DNA of 61,275 bases from the NCBI RefSeq assembly GCF_000423285.1, contig NZ_KE383998.1, forward strand, positions 38,540-99,814. The letters are read 5' to 3'. Below, piece after piece: positions 17,521 through 27,183 of this stretch. The notes under the pieces are model-generated. The model was not told the origin of the DNA. It made no database searches and was given only the letters and a program-made list of their open reading frames with translations. The stretch is from Laribacter hongkongensis DSM 14985. GTDB lineage: Bacteria; Pseudomonadota; Gammaproteobacteria; Burkholderiales; Aquaspirillaceae. The stretch's first letter is position 1. Every line of letters starts with the position of its first letter. The translations under genes were made by a program, and so were the position numbers.

Positions 17521-17549
17521 AAAAAAGCCGCGCCATGTCATGGCGCGGC
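17521..17549 (-). terminator. Rho-independent terminator of rph
   Basis: On the minus strand GCCGCGCCATG and CATGGCGCGGC form a long stem followed by six T. It lies 22 bp after the rph stop. Confidence 0.9.
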
Positions 17550-17571
17550 CACATCACAAAACCGGCAGGAC

Positions 17572-18288
17572 TCAGGGCTGGCGCGCCGCCTGCTGCAAGC
17601 CGACAATCGCGCGGATACCCTCGTCCGCCAGCGCCAGCAGTGCCTGCATGTCCTCGCGTGAAAACGGTACACCTTCGGCCGTTCCCTGGATTTCGACAAA
17701 CCCGCCCTGCCCTGTCATCACCACGTTCATGTCGGTATCGCACCCCGAATCCTCGGTGTAATCGAGGTCCAGCACCGGCTGCCCGTCGACCATGCCGACC
17801 GACACCGCCGCCACATGGTCACGCAACGGATTCTCCGTCAGCAGCCCCTTGGCCATCAGCCCGTCAATGGCATCAGCCAGCGCCACCCAGGCACCGGAAA
17901 TGCTGGCTGTGCGCGTACCGCCATCGGCCTGGATCACGTCACAATCGACGACGATCTGCCGCTCTCCGAGCTTTTGCAGGTCCACCACGGCCCGCAGGCT
18001 GCGGCCGATCAGGCGCTGGATTTCCTGCGTACGGCCGGACTGTTTGCCGCTGGCGGCCTCGCGCCGCATCCGGCTGTGGGTCGAGCGCGGCAGCATGCCG
18101 TATTCTGCCGTGACCCAGCCCTGCCCCTTGCCTTTCAGAAAGCCCGGCACCGACTCTTCCACCGTCGCCGTGCAGATCACTTTGGTATCGCCAAACTCGA
18201 CCAGCACCGAACCTTCGGCATGGCGGGTGTAGTGGCGGATGAAACGGACAGGCCGCAGCTCGCTGGCGGCACGTTGCGAAGGACGCAT
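17572..18288 (-). CDS. rph: Ribonuclease PH
   Basis: RNase PH is a phosphorolytic 3'-5' exoribonuclease that trims tRNA 3' ends. The 238-aa protein has the usual length and signatures: [16 protein letters not shown] at the start, the basic [18 protein letters not shown] segment with phosphate- and RNA-binding Arg, [16 protein letters not shown], and the acidic catalytic region [16 protein letters not shown]. It is intact to the C-terminus, unlike the frameshifted allele of E. coli K-12. It is monocistronic with its own terminator. Confidence 0.97.
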
Positions 18289-18395
18289 GGGACTCTTTCG
18301 GATAAAGGCGGAATTCAGGCCGGCATTGTAGCGCCGGCTGTCACGGGACTGTCACACCGTGTCAGGACAATCCCCGTCATCCGGAACCACCGCCG

Positions 18396-20228
18396 ATGGC
18401 AAGCCTGCTGCGCATGATCCCCTACCGATGGCCCGAGCTGCCCGATCCCGCCCCGCCAGCCGGTGCCGATGCCGTCCTGTACGGCCAGTTGGCCGGCATC
18501 CTGCGGCAGCAATCGCTCCAGCCGCATTTCCAGCCCATCATCCATCTGGGCAGCGGCGACCTGCTGGGCCACGAAGGACTGATCCGCGGCCCGGCTGGCT
18601 CACCCCTGCATGCCCCGCTGGCCCTGTTTGCCGCAGCAGAATCCTGCGGCCTGCTGGCACCGCTGGAACGTGCCTGCCGGCGCCGCCACGTCACCGGCTT
18701 TCGCACACTGGGCCTGCCCGGCAAGCTGTTTCTCAACGTCAGCCCGGACTGTCTGGCCGCACCGGATTTCCGCTCTGGCGAAACCCTGCAACTCCTGGAC
18801 GAAATCGGCCTGCCGCCCGCCAGCATCGTGATCGAGCTGACCGAAACCCGCCACACCGGCCGCGCCAGTGCCTTTGCCGAAGCACTGACGTACTACCGGA
18901 ACATGGGATTCCAGGTGGCACTGGACGATCTGGGCGAGGGGTTTTCCAACCTGCGCCGCTGGGATGAATGGCGACCGGATTTCGTCAAGATCGACAAGTA
19001 TTTTGTCCAGAACATCCATCTGGACCGGGCGAAGCAACGGTTTGTGCAGTCGATGGTGGAAATCGGCGCCGCAACCGGCTCGCGCCTGATTGCCGAAGGA
19101 ATCGAAAACGAGGCCGAGCTGGCAACCCTCGGACGGCTGGGCGTCCAGTACGGGCAGGGCTACCTGCTGGGACGCCCCGAGCCCAGCCCGCCGGCCAGCC
19201 TGCCCCCGGAGATCCGCATGCTGCTGCAACCCTCCGCCCATCTGCCGCTGCGCCAGCGTGCCACGGCCGGCGAGCTGTGTTTTTCGCCGCCGGTCATGCC
19301 ACCGGACGCCATCGGTGACCTCGCCTGGCGTGCCTTCGGCTCCGACCCGCACCTGTATGCCATACCGGTGGTCAGTACCGATGGCCGGCCGGTCGGCCTG
19401 CTGCGCCGTCATCATGTGCTTGAAACCTTTGCCCGCCCGTTCAGCCACGAGCTGTTCGGCAAGAAGCCATGCGAAGTCCTGATGGACCGCGCCCCGCTGG
19501 TGGTGGATGTCGGCCTCAGCCTCGAAGCCCTGTCCAAGCGCATGGTGGCCGCCGAGCAGCGCTACCTGATCGACGGCTTCATCCTGACGCAGGACGACCG
19601 CTACGTCGGCATGGGCACCGGCTTCGAGCTGATGAAGCGCATCACCGCCATGCAGATCGCCGCGGCACGCTACGCCAATCCGCTGACCGGCCTGCCCGGC
19701 AACGTGCCGATCAACGAAACCATCGACAGCCTGATCGATGCACAGCGCCCCTTCGTGGTGGCCTACGCCGACCTCGACCACTTCAAGCCGTTCAACGACC
19801 TCTATGGCTACCACCTGGGCGACGAGCTGATTGCCCTGTGCGGCCAGATACTGGGGCAGCACAGCGATCCGGAAGACGATTTTGTCGGCCATCTGGGCGG
19901 AGATGACTTCATCGTCGTGTTGCAGAGCGAGGACTGGCAAAACCGGCTCGGGCAGGCACTCGCCCGCTTTGACGCGGAGGCCCGCGCCTGCTTCCGGCCC
20001 GAGCACCTGGAAGCCGGCGGCTACCGCATGGTCGGCCGCAACGGCGAAGCAGCGTTTTTCCCGCTGGTCAGCCTGTCGATCGGCGCTGTCCGTGTCGAGC
20101 CGGGACTGTTTCCTGGCCATCACGAACTGGCCGCCAGCGCCTCCGAAGCCAAGAAAATGGCCAAGCGCCTGCCCGGCAGCAGCCTGTTTGTCGAACGCCG
20201 CCGGCCGTTTGTTCCGGCCGAAGCCTGA
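18396..20228 (+). CDS. EAL-CBS-GGDEF cyclic-di-GMP signalling protein
   Basis: The 610-aa protein has an N-terminal EAL phosphodiesterase, a central CBS-pair-like region (about 270-430) and a C-terminal GGDEF. The EAL side looks competent: E60-G-L, N114, E147, D177-D178, K198, E234 and Q254 are all in place. The cyclase motif is GGDDF instead of GG(D/E)EF, so synthase activity may be weak, and the domain could serve as a GTP sensor. There are no membrane segments. ATG 18396 or ATG 18414 could start it. Its last codons share a perfect palindrome with the convergent rbgA. It may tune cyclic-di-GMP for the nearby VpsR-like regulator, an inference. Confidence 0.9.
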   Translation: MASLLRMIPYRWPELPDPAPPAGADAVLYGQLAGILRQQSLQPHFQPIIHLGSGDLLGHEGLIRGPAGSPLHAPLALFAAAESCGLLAPLERACRRRHVTGFRTLGLPGKLFLNVSPDCLAAPDFRSGETLQLLDEIGLPPASIVIELTETRHTGRASAFAEALTYYRNMGFQVALDDLGEGFSNLRRWDEWRPDFVKIDKYFVQNIHLDRAKQRFVQSMVEIGAATGSRLIAEGIENEAELATLGRLGVQYGQGYLLGRPEPSPPASLPPEIRMLLQPSAHLPLRQRATAGELCFSPPVMPPDAIGDLAWRAFGSDPHLYAIPVVSTDGRPVGLLRRHHVLETFARPFSHELFGKKPCEVLMDRAPLVVDVGLSLEALSKRMVAAEQRYLIDGFILTQDDRYVGMGTGFELMKRITAMQIAAARYANPLTGLPGNVPINETIDSLIDAQRPFVVAYADLDHFKPFNDLYGYHLGDELIALCGQILGQHSDPEDDFVGHLGGDDFIVVLQSEDWQNRLGQALARFDAEARACFRPEHLEAGGYRMVGRNGEAAFFPLVSLSIGAVRVEPGLFPGHHELAASASEAKKMAKRLPGSSLFVERRRPFVPAEA

Positions 20229-20236
20229 TCAGGCTT
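20221..20236. repeat. 16-bp perfect palindrome spanning two convergent stop codons
   Basis: AAGCCTGATCAGGCTT is its own reverse complement. The central TGATCA holds the TGA of the EAL-GGDEF gene on one strand and of rbgA on the other, and both proteins end Glu-Ala. Confidence 0.95.
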
Positions 20237-21197
20237 CGTCGTCTCCGGCCTGTTCTTCATCCAGTGCGGCCAGGCGCTTGTGCTTGCGGGCAGCCCGGCG
20301 GGCTTCCTGCGCCAGCCGCTCGGCTTCGCGACGGCGGGCGATTTCGGCCGCCATTTCCTGCCATTCTTCCGGCGTTTCCAGCGACAACCGGCCGATGCGG
20401 CCATCGCGGAAATCGTTGAGGATCACCTCGGCAGCTTTTTGTTCGTCAATGCTGCCACCCCGCAGGGCACCGCGCCGGCGGCCGATTTCCTCGAACAGCA
20501 GCACGTCGGTCTCGGGCAGGGCCTTGAGGTTGTAGCGGGCCAGCAGGGCGGCCGGGTAGCGCGGCATCAGCAGAGCCAGGAGCTCCAGCGCCACCACGGT
20601 TTCGTCCATGGCATTGCGCCCGACTGCGCCGGAGGCCGCCAGGGCATAGCCGCAGCGTTCCAGCTCGATCTTGGGCCACAGCATGCCCGGCGTGTCATAG
20701 AGCACCACGCTGTCGGACAGCTGGATGCGCTGCTGCGACTTGGTGATGGCCGGCTCGTTGCCGGTCTTGGCCACTTTCTTGCCCATCAGGCTGTTGATCA
20801 GCGTCGATTTGCCGACGTTGGGAATGCCGCACACCACCAGCCGCAGCGGACGGTCGGCCTCGATCACCCGGTTGGGCACCAGCGCGCGGGCCGCATCGAT
20901 GATCTTGCGCCGCGGATTGGATTCGCTGGTATCCAGCGCAATGGCGCCGGTGTCGGCCTGCGCGGCAAACCAGTCGATCCACTGGCGGGTAACGGCCGGG
21001 TCGGCCAGGTCCTGCTTGTTGAGGATTTTCAGCTGCGGTCGCTGCCGTACGGCGGCCAGTTCGGCAATCATCGGGTTGGACGACGACATCGGCAGGCGCG
21101 CGTCGCACATTTCGATGATGACGTCGATGTCTTCGAGCTTGTCGGCGAGTTCGCGCCGGGCCTTGTTCATGTGGCCGGGAAACCATTGGATTGCCAT
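20229..21197 (-). CDS. Ribosome biogenesis GTPase RbgA/YlqF family
   Basis: This circularly permuted GTPase of the YlqF/RbgA family assists 50S subunit assembly. The 322-aa protein starts MAIQWFPGHMNKARREL, the family's conserved opening. The G motifs occur in permuted order: G4 ILNKQD first, then G1 GIPNVGKSTLINSL, then G3 DTPGML. The C-terminus is Arg/Lys/Glu-rich. Start at 21197 is chosen because the 34 preceding codons lie in non-coding sequence. It is convergent and back to back with the EAL-GGDEF gene. Confidence 0.92.
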   Translation of the reverse strand: MAIQWFPGHMNKARRELADKLEDIDVIIEMCDARLPMSSSNPMIAELAAVRQRPQLKILNKQDLADPAVTRQWIDWFAAQADTGAIALDTSESNPRRKIIDAARALVPNRVIEADRPLRLVVCGIPNVGKSTLINSLMGKKVAKTGNEPAITKSQQRIQLSDSVVLYDTPGMLWPKIELERCGYALAASGAVGRNAMDETVVALELLALLMPRYPAALLARYNLKALPETDVLLFEEIGRRRGALRGGSIDEQKAAEVILNDFRDGRIGRLSLETPEEWQEMAAEIARRREAERLAQEARRAARKHKRLAALDEEQAGDDEA

Positions 21198-21335
21198 GGG
21201 TGAAATCCTTGCTGCAATAAGCCGCGCATTGTAGCGCCCGCCGCCCTGGCCGTCCGGCCCGATTCCGGCCTGCAGCATGCCGCTGGTCACCAACGGCATG
21301 CCTGACTTGCCATTGGCACAAATTTGTCAGGCACA

Positions 21336-21349
21336 TTGACTGTTATCAA
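21336..21349. promoter_or_regulatory. FNR-like box upstream of the candidate small RNA
   Basis: TTGACTGTTATCAA differs from the FNR consensus TTGAT-N4-ATCAA at one base. Its centre lies about 61 bp before the predicted start of the candidate RNA, the classical class I activator position. Confidence 0.5.
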
Positions 21350-21390
21350 ATGAGCCCGGCTTGCTGCTGGCTGCCATGGGTTTATCTCTT

Positions 21391-21396
21391 TAGACT
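21391..21396 (+). promoter_or_regulatory. -10-like element of the candidate small RNA
   Basis: TAGACT matches the sigma70 -10 hexamer at four of six positions. No good -35 precedes it, as is common for FNR-dependent promoters. Confidence 0.35.
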
Positions 21397-21402
21397 TATT
21401 TT

Positions 21403-21500
21403 CGTTGTTGAGGGAAGCTGCATAGTTCTTTCGGCAATAATGCGTTTCTTCTCGTGTCGTTTGGAAGCCATTTGCGCCACCTGCCGGGTGGCGCTTTTTT
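21403..21500 (+). ncRNA. Candidate FNR-controlled small RNA, about 98 nt
   Basis: The only plus-strand genes near here are phrB, which starts later at 21553, and the EAL gene, which ended 1.2 kb earlier, yet a textbook terminator stands at 21474-21500. The stretch before it has no start codon and protein-like frame. A -10-like element and an FNR-like box are correctly spaced upstream. The predicted transcript has an unpaired, U/C-rich middle (around 21427-21458) suited to base-pairing with mRNA leaders. This layout resembles FnrS of enterics and AniS of Neisseria, though I cannot claim sequence homology. Alternatively it is a phrB leader attenuator. Confidence 0.5.
21474..21500 (+). terminator. 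Orphan Rho-independent terminator
   Basis: GCGCCACC and GGTGGCGC pair perfectly around a 5-nt loop and are followed by six T. No plus-strand protein gene lies upstream within 1.2 kb. Confidence 0.9.
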
Positions 21501-21552
21501 GTGTCCGGAACCGTTACACTGACGACTTTCCCCGATCCGGACCTGGCCTGCC

Positions 21553-22962
21553 ATGCCTTATCCCCGCTCGCTTTGCTGGCTGCGGCGCGACCTGCGGCTG
21601 GACGACCACGCCGCCCTCAGTTCGGCGCTGCAACAATCGCGCGAAGTGGTGTGCGTATTCGTGTTTGACCGCGCCATTCTCGACAGTCTGCCGGCGTCCG
21701 ACCGCCGGGTGGATTTCATCCATCGTTCTCTGTGTGAATTGCAGGCCCGTTTGCAGCAGCATGGCAGCACGCTGGTCTGCCGCTACGGCTGGGCCGACGA
21801 AGCCCTGCCGGCCCTGGCTGCCGAACTCGGTGCCCAGGCGGTGTTTGCCGCCCAGGACGACGAGCCGGCCTCCGTCACACGCGACGCCCGGGTCGCCGGA
21901 CAGCTGGAGCAGGCGGGTTGCATCCTGCATCTCGTCAAGGACCACACCCTCCGTTCCCGTGACGAACTGCTGACCCGCACCGGCACCCCGTTTACCGTCT
22001 TTACTCCCTACGCCCGTGCCTGGCTGGCACGCCTGGCACCCGCCGACATGGCCGAGTGGCCGGTGGCGCCTTACCTTGACCGGCTGTGCCCCCTGCCTGC
22101 GCAGCCGCTGCCGTCGCTGGCGAGCATGGGTTTTGCCGACACCGGACTGGCGGCGCTGGGCTGGCAGGCCGGCAGCACGGGCGCGCAGGCCGCACTGGCG
22201 CAATTCCTGCCCCGGCTGCCGCTTTACCACGAGGAGCGCGACTTTCCGGCGCTCGACGCCACCTCGCGGCTGTCGCCGCACCTGCGGTTCGGCACGCTGT
22301 CGGTCCGCCAGCTGGTACGGCTGGCCACGGATGCCGGCCATGAGGGTGCGCAGGCCTGGCTCAACGAGCTGGTCTGGCGCGATTTTTACCACCAGGTGCT
22401 CTGGCACCGGCCGCAACTGGCGCAGGGACATGCATTCAAGCCGGTCTACGACCAGCTGGACTGGCCGGGAGAAGCGGACCACTTTGCCGCCTGGACAGAG
22501 GGACGCACCGGTTATCCGCTGGTCGACGCTGCCATGCGGCAATTGCGTCAGACTGGCTGGATGCACAACCGCCTGCGCATGATCTGTGCGAGCTTTCTGG
22601 CCAAGGACCTGCTGCTGGACTGGCGACTGGGCGAAGCCTGGTTTGCCGAATGCCTGCTGGATTTCGACTTTGCCGCCAACAACGGCGGCTGGCAGTGGGC
22701 AGCCTCGACCGGCTGCGATGCCCAGCCGTATTTCCGGATCTTCAATCCGGTCAGCCAGTCCCGGAAATTCGATCCGGACGGCCACTTCATCCGCCACTTC
22801 GTACCGGAACTGGCCCGGCTGGACGCCGAGGCCATCCATGCACCGTGGCTGGCCCGCCGGCTGCCACCCGGATTTTCCCCCGGGCACGACTATCCCCTGC
22901 CGCTTGTCGACCATGCCCGCCAGCGCGAACGGGCGCTGGCGCTGTACGGACGCGGCGGCTGA
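21553..22962 (+). CDS. phrB: Deoxyribodipyrimidine photo-lyase (class I CPD photolyase)
   Basis: This enzyme splits UV cyclobutane pyrimidine dimers using blue light and reduced FAD. The 469-aa protein has the N-terminal antenna-binding Rossmann domain ([17 protein letters not shown]) and the helical FAD domain. Family signatures [41 protein letters not shown] and [11 protein letters not shown] are all present. The region around [24 protein letters not shown] is also there in full. Length is normal. A possible small RNA terminator stands 53 bp upstream. Confidence 0.96.
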   Translation: MPYPRSLCWLRRDLRLDDHAALSSALQQSREVVCVFVFDRAILDSLPASDRRVDFIHRSLCELQARLQQHGSTLVCRYGWADEALPALAAELGAQAVFAAQDDEPASVTRDARVAGQLEQAGCILHLVKDHTLRSRDELLTRTGTPFTVFTPYARAWLARLAPADMAEWPVAPYLDRLCPLPAQPLPSLASMGFADTGLAALGWQAGSTGAQAALAQFLPRLPLYHEERDFPALDATSRLSPHLRFGTLSVRQLVRLATDAGHEGAQAWLNELVWRDFYHQVLWHRPQLAQGHAFKPVYDQLDWPGEADHFAAWTEGRTGYPLVDAAMRQLRQTGWMHNRLRMICASFLAKDLLLDWRLGEAWFAECLLDFDFAANNGGWQWAASTGCDAQPYFRIFNPVSQSRKFDPDGHFIRHFVPELARLDAEAIHAPWLARRLPPGFSPGHDYPLPLVDHARQRERALALYGRGG

Positions 22963-23030
22963 ACCATGCGCTTGATCATTCTCCGTTTACCTGCATATCC
23001 GTACCGTCAATTTCACTGGAGTTCCGTTTC

Positions 23031-24146
23031 ATGCCTGCCGACCGCCTGCTGGCCCCGCTGACTGCCGGGGCCGTTTCGCTTGCCAACCGTATCGTCATGG
23101 CCCCGCTGACCCGCGAACGGGCGCACTACCCGGACGACGTTCCCACCGAGCTGATGCGCGAGTACTACTGCCAGCGCGCCGATGCCGGACTGATCATCAG
23201 CGAAGGCACGCAAATCTCGCCGTCCGGCAAGGGCTACGCCGACACCCCCGGCATCTACAGCGCCGAACAGGTAGCCGGCTGGCGCCACATTACCGACGCC
23301 GTACACCAGCATGGCGGCAAGATGGCTGCCCAGCTCTGGCACGTCGGCCGCATTTCCCATACTTCGCTCCAGCAGGGCAACCTGGCGCCGGTGGCACCAT
23401 CAGCCCTGATCGCCGCCAGCCGCACCACCGTGCGCCGGGCCGACGGCACGCTGGACCGCGTACCGTGCTCGATGCCGCGCGCGCTGCGCACCGATGAAAT
23501 CCCGGCCCTGCTCGACGACTACCGCCGGGCCACCGTCAACGCCCGCGAGGCCGGTTTTGACCTGGTGGAAATCCACGCCGCCCACGGCTACCTGCTGCAC
23601 CAGTTCCTGTCGCCCCACAGCAACCAGCGTACCGACGCCTATGGCGGCAGCCTGGAAAACCGCGCCCGGCTGGTGCTGGAAGTGGTCGATGCCGTCGCCG
23701 GCAGCTGGCACGCCGACCGGGTCGGCATCCGTCTGTCGCCACTGGGCATTTTCAACGGCCTTGACGACACCGGCAGCGAGGACATGGCGCTGTATCTGGC
23801 CGAACAGCTGTCGCGCCGCGGGATGGCCTACCTGCACCTGTCCGAACCCGACTGGGCCGGCGGACCAGCGCTGACCGACGATTTCCGCCAGCAGCTGCGC
23901 CGTCACTACACCGGTACCCTGATTGCCGCCGGTGGCTACGACACCGCCAAGGCCGAACGCCAGCTGGCGGCAGGGCTGATCGACGCCGTGGCCTTCGGCC
24001 GTGCCTTCATCGCCAATCCGGACCTCGTCACCCGCCTGAGCCAGGGGCTGCCGCTCAATGCCGTGCAGCAGGCCACGGTCTACGGTGGCGGCGCGGCCGG
24101 CTACACCGACTATCCGCGCTGGTCCGGTGCCGCACTGGCCGGCTGA
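23031..24146 (+). CDS. NADH:flavin oxidoreductase, Old Yellow Enzyme family (NemA-like)
   Basis: The 371-aa protein is an FMN-dependent ene-reductase of the OYE family that reduces activated alkenes, nitro compounds or N-ethylmaleimide. The start [26 protein letters not shown], the substrate loop LWHVGRISH, the active-site [21 protein letters not shown] and the FMN phosphate-binding [12 protein letters not shown] are all typical. GGAG lies nine bases before ATG 23031; the longer frame upstream overlaps phrB and is a shadow. Its last 37 bp overlap the convergent SulP gene. The physiological substrate cannot be told. Confidence 0.92.
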   Translation: MPADRLLAPLTAGAVSLANRIVMAPLTRERAHYPDDVPTELMREYYCQRADAGLIISEGTQISPSGKGYADTPGIYSAEQVAGWRHITDAVHQHGGKMAAQLWHVGRISHTSLQQGNLAPVAPSALIAASRTTVRRADGTLDRVPCSMPRALRTDEIPALLDDYRRATVNAREAGFDLVEIHAAHGYLLHQFLSPHSNQRTDAYGGSLENRARLVLEVVDAVAGSWHADRVGIRLSPLGIFNGLDDTGSEDMALYLAEQLSRRGMAYLHLSEPDWAGGPALTDDFRQQLRRHYTGTLIAAGGYDTAKAERQLAAGLIDAVAFGRAFIANPDLVTRLSQGLPLNAVQQATVYGGGAAGYTDYPRWSGAALAG

Positions 24147-25927
24147 TCCGGACGGGGTTGCCCATCCACAACCAAAGCAGGTCCGGCCTGATCCGCCGGA
24201 CCTGCCGGTGCCTCCGCCTGCCGGCTGGCAGCCTGCAACACCTTGATCGCCCGCTTGAGGGTCGGATACAGCCGTGCCTGCGCCTCGGCCTCGCTCATCG
24301 CTCCGCTCGCCCCGAACCAGACCTGCAAATCCCCCAGTCGCCCCGCCAGTGCCATGCGGATACCGCGCCGGTCCAGCTCGGCCATCAGCTGTTCCAGCGT
24401 ACGCAGGCCGGTGGCATCCACCTGCGTCATCGGCAGCATGTCGATAACGATCCAGCGCACGTCCGGGCCGGCGGTTTCGCACTGGCGCAATACCCGGTGA
24501 CGGAAATACGGTGCGTTGAAAAACACCAGCGGTGCATTGAAGCGGTAGATCAGCCCGCCGGGCAAAGCCCTGGCATCCGGATGCAGCCGCAGGTCGAAAT
24601 AGCCAGGCAGCCTGGGGTCCCGCCCCAGCAGCGCATCACTGGGCCGCGCCATCACCCGGATGAAGCGCAACAGCGACAGCCCGATGGCCAGTCCGATACC
24701 GTCGATCATGCCGAAAGCCGCCACCCCGGCAGTCGTGACCAGCGACAGGAGGACCGCCATGTGGCTGACGCGCCACAGCTCGCGCATCCCCTTGATGTCG
24801 ATCATCGACAGCCCGGCCTGCACCAGGATGGCCGCCAGCGCCGCCACCGGTACATAACGCAACGGCCCGGTCAGGAACAGCAGCACCACCGCCATCACCA
24901 GCGCCGACACGATCGACACCAGCGGTGTACGCCCTCCCGCCATGTCGCTGACCGCCGTGCGTGAATCGGTGCCGCTGATGGCAAAACTGTTGCCCAGTGC
25001 CGCCGCCATGTTGGCATAGCCGATGGCAGCAAACTCGCGTTCCGAATCAATGTCATAACTGCGCTTGCTGGCAAAACTGCGGGCAGTCAGGATGGCGCTG
25101 GCAAAACTGATCAGCGCCACGCCGGCCGCCGGCAGCACCAGATGCGGCAGCACGGTCCAGTCCACATGCCACAGGGCACTGCCCGGCCACGGCAGGCCGG
25201 CCGGCACCTCGCCCAGCGTACTGACGCCGCGCGCTTCCAGCCCGAGGCCGGAGACCGCCAGCGCGGCCACCACCATCACCAGCAGGGCCGACGGCAGGCG
25301 TGGCAGCCAGTGGTGCAGCAACAGCAGGCAGGCCAGGCACAGCATCCCGACCAGCAGCGACAGGCCGTGCCCCTCGCCGCGCAACAAGGGATGCAGCAAT
25401 TGCAGGAACTGTTCCACGATCGTGCCGGGTGCCAGTGGAATGACCAGCATGGAGGCGGTCTGGCTGACCAGGATCGACAGCGCCACGCCGTGCAAGAAAC
25501 CGATCAGGATCGGCAGCGACAGGAAATCCGCCAGTTCGCCCAGCCGCAGGCGGCTGCCGAGCAGGCAGAAACCGCCGGCCAGCAGCGTCAGCAACGCTGA
25601 CAAGGCCAGATAGGCGGGCGAACCGGCCACGGCCAGCGGCGCCAGAATGGCGGCCAGCAATGCGCAGGTGGCAGCATCCGGGCCGACGATCATCTGCCGT
25701 GACGAGCCGAAAATGGCGTAGGCCACCGGTGGCAGGATCGACGCATACAGCCCCACCACCGGCGGAAAACCGGCCAACTGGGCATAGGCCACCCCCACCG
25801 GCAGGGCGACAGCCGCCACCGACAGCCCGGCCCGCAGGTCGCCCGGCAGGTCAGCGAGGTGGTAATGCAGCAGGCTGGACAGGTTGGGAAAGCGGGCCTC
25901 GTTCGACGGCGCAGGCACGGGCGTCAT
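24110..25927 (-). CDS. SulP-family anion transporter with STAS domain
   Basis: This inner-membrane transporter of the SulP family (sulfate, bicarbonate, dicarboxylate or other anions) is 605 aa long. It opens with the conserved [28 protein letters not shown] and has ten to twelve further hydrophobic segments. A STAS domain follows at about 440-560 ([25 protein letters not shown], with the nucleotide-sensing DATG loop). The tail of about 40 residues is Ala/Pro/Gln-rich and overlaps the OYE gene. GGAGG before ATG 25927 decides the start over the upstream ATG at 25969. Substrate is not deducible. Confidence 0.92.
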   Translation of the reverse strand: MTPVPAPSNEARFPNLSSLLHYHLADLPGDLRAGLSVAAVALPVGVAYAQLAGFPPVVGLYASILPPVAYAIFGSSRQMIVGPDAATCALLAAILAPLAVAGSPAYLALSALLTLLAGGFCLLGSRLRLGELADFLSLPILIGFLHGVALSILVSQTASMLVIPLAPGTIVEQFLQLLHPLLRGEGHGLSLLVGMLCLACLLLLHHWLPRLPSALLVMVVAALAVSGLGLEARGVSTLGEVPAGLPWPGSALWHVDWTVLPHLVLPAAGVALISFASAILTARSFASKRSYDIDSEREFAAIGYANMAAALGNSFAISGTDSRTAVSDMAGGRTPLVSIVSALVMAVVLLFLTGPLRYVPVAALAAILVQAGLSMIDIKGMRELWRVSHMAVLLSLVTTAGVAAFGMIDGIGLAIGLSLLRFIRVMARPSDALLGRDPRLPGYFDLRLHPDARALPGGLIYRFNAPLVFFNAPYFRHRVLRQCETAGPDVRWIVIDMLPMTQVDATGLRTLEQLMAELDRRGIRMALAGRLGDLQVWFGASGAMSEAEAQARLYPTLKRAIKVLQAASRQAEAPAGPADQAGPALVVDGQPRPDQPASAAPDQRG

Positions 25928-26522
25928 GCGGCCCTCCGGTGGCAGATGCAATGCGCTCAATATAGACAAGCATCATGTCGCGGCAGGCTGCCCGCCCCCG
26001 GTTCCGGACAGCCCGGCCTGATCGCCGGCCCGCAATGGCAGCGGCAGCACGCAGGCCCGCCTCGCCGGTTGATCCGGCCGCCGTTTCCGGGGCAGGGGGT
26101 TCAACTACCCTGTCCTGAGCCACCGGGTCCGGCAGCATGGTGTTCCCGGTCATGCGAGCCGTTACTCCCCGTCCAGGCATCCGGTGATGCCGGGAGCACG
26201 GATATGCCAGAACGCCGGAAAACCCGCGCCGGATGGCCTGAAAGTGATGCCAGAGGTCATGTACGGTCCAGTCGCTCTCCGGCCCGGGGACGCACCCACG
26301 CCACCTGTGAGTCATGCCGGGCCTTTCCGCCGGCACCGGCGGTTCAGCCCCATGTGGCGACGCGGGAACTGGTCCGCTGCACATCCTCGCGTACCGGCGG
26401 CTCCCATTTCGAGGCTGCACATGCCGGTGCCTGCTGCTGACCGGCCTTTGCAGCTTTCCGGATACCGGTAACCCCCGCTGCAGCAGCAATACGGGGGCGC
26501 TGATGAGCGCATCCGGCCGGCT
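25928..26522. other. Intergenic stretch of about 595 bp without a supported gene
   Basis: Short open frames exist on both strands, but none has a ribosome-binding site with a coherent protein. Their amino acid content (Pro, Arg, Gly) is that of random GC-rich DNA. The minus-strand promoter of the SulP gene is presumably near its left end. No terminator, tandem repeat or tRNA is visible. It could be the remains of a deleted gene. Confidence 0.5.
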
Positions 26523-27098
26523 TCAGCTCAGTTCGGCGCGGATACCCTGTTTGCCGGCATAGATGGCACGGATTTTCGGCAGGTCGCCCTCAAGGTCTCC
26601 GGTCGGGTAAAACAGCGGCGCGATGCCGACCACCTTGCGCGCACCATCGACATACACCGGCAGCACCGGTACGCCGGCGCGCTGGGCGATGTAGTAAAAG
26701 CCGGTTTTCCACTCGCTGACCCGGCTGCGGGTACCTTCGGGCGGAATCGCCAGCACCAGTTCCGGCTGGCGGCCAAAGGCGGTGATCATCTGGCCGACCA
26801 GCCCGCCCGGCTTGTCCCGGTTGACCGGAATGCCGCCCAGCCAGCACATCACCGGCCCGGCCAGCCCGCGGAACAGGCTGGATTTGCCCATCCAGTAGAT
26901 TTTCACGTTGCAGGCAAAGCACACGCCCAGTGCCAGCGGAAAATCCCAGTTGCTGGTATGCGGGGCGCCGATCAGCACGTAACGCGAATCGGCCGGAAAC
27001 TGCCCCTCGACGCGCCAGCCGCTCAGGCGCAGGCCCACGCGGGCCACCAGCGCCAGCAGGGGCCGCAGGATCGGGGTATCAAAAACGGTGTACTGCAT
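26523..27098 (-). CDS. PlsC-type acyltransferase
   Basis: The 191-aa protein belongs to the glycerolipid acyltransferase superfamily. The catalytic HX4D is seen in APHTSNWDF and the phosphate-binding motif in IPPEGTRS, in place of the more common FPEGTR. A GGIPVNRDKPG segment matches block III. It is shorter than 1-acyl-glycerol-3-phosphate acyltransferase PlsC and resembles the small stand-alone group whose acceptor is often unknown. It follows rlhA on the same strand with an 85-bp gap, so it may be transcribed with it. Confidence 0.85.
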   Translation of the reverse strand: MQYTVFDTPILRPLLALVARVGLRLSGWRVEGQFPADSRYVLIGAPHTSNWDFPLALGVCFACNVKIYWMGKSSLFRGLAGPVMCWLGGIPVNRDKPGGLVGQMITAFGRQPELVLAIPPEGTRSRVSEWKTGFYYIAQRAGVPVLPVYVDGARKVVGIAPLFYPTGDLEGDLPKIRAIYAGKQGIRAELS

Positions 27099-27183
27099 GC
27101 AACCTCGTGGAATCAGTCAATGGAGCAGCCGCCAGCCGGCCCCCCGGGCCGGACGGCAGCAATCCAATTCAAAAGCGGCAGGC

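Noticed and set aside
26184-26512. Short frames in the 25.9-26.5 kb gap
   Set aside because: Pro/Arg/Gly-rich, overlapping on both strands, and without start signals.
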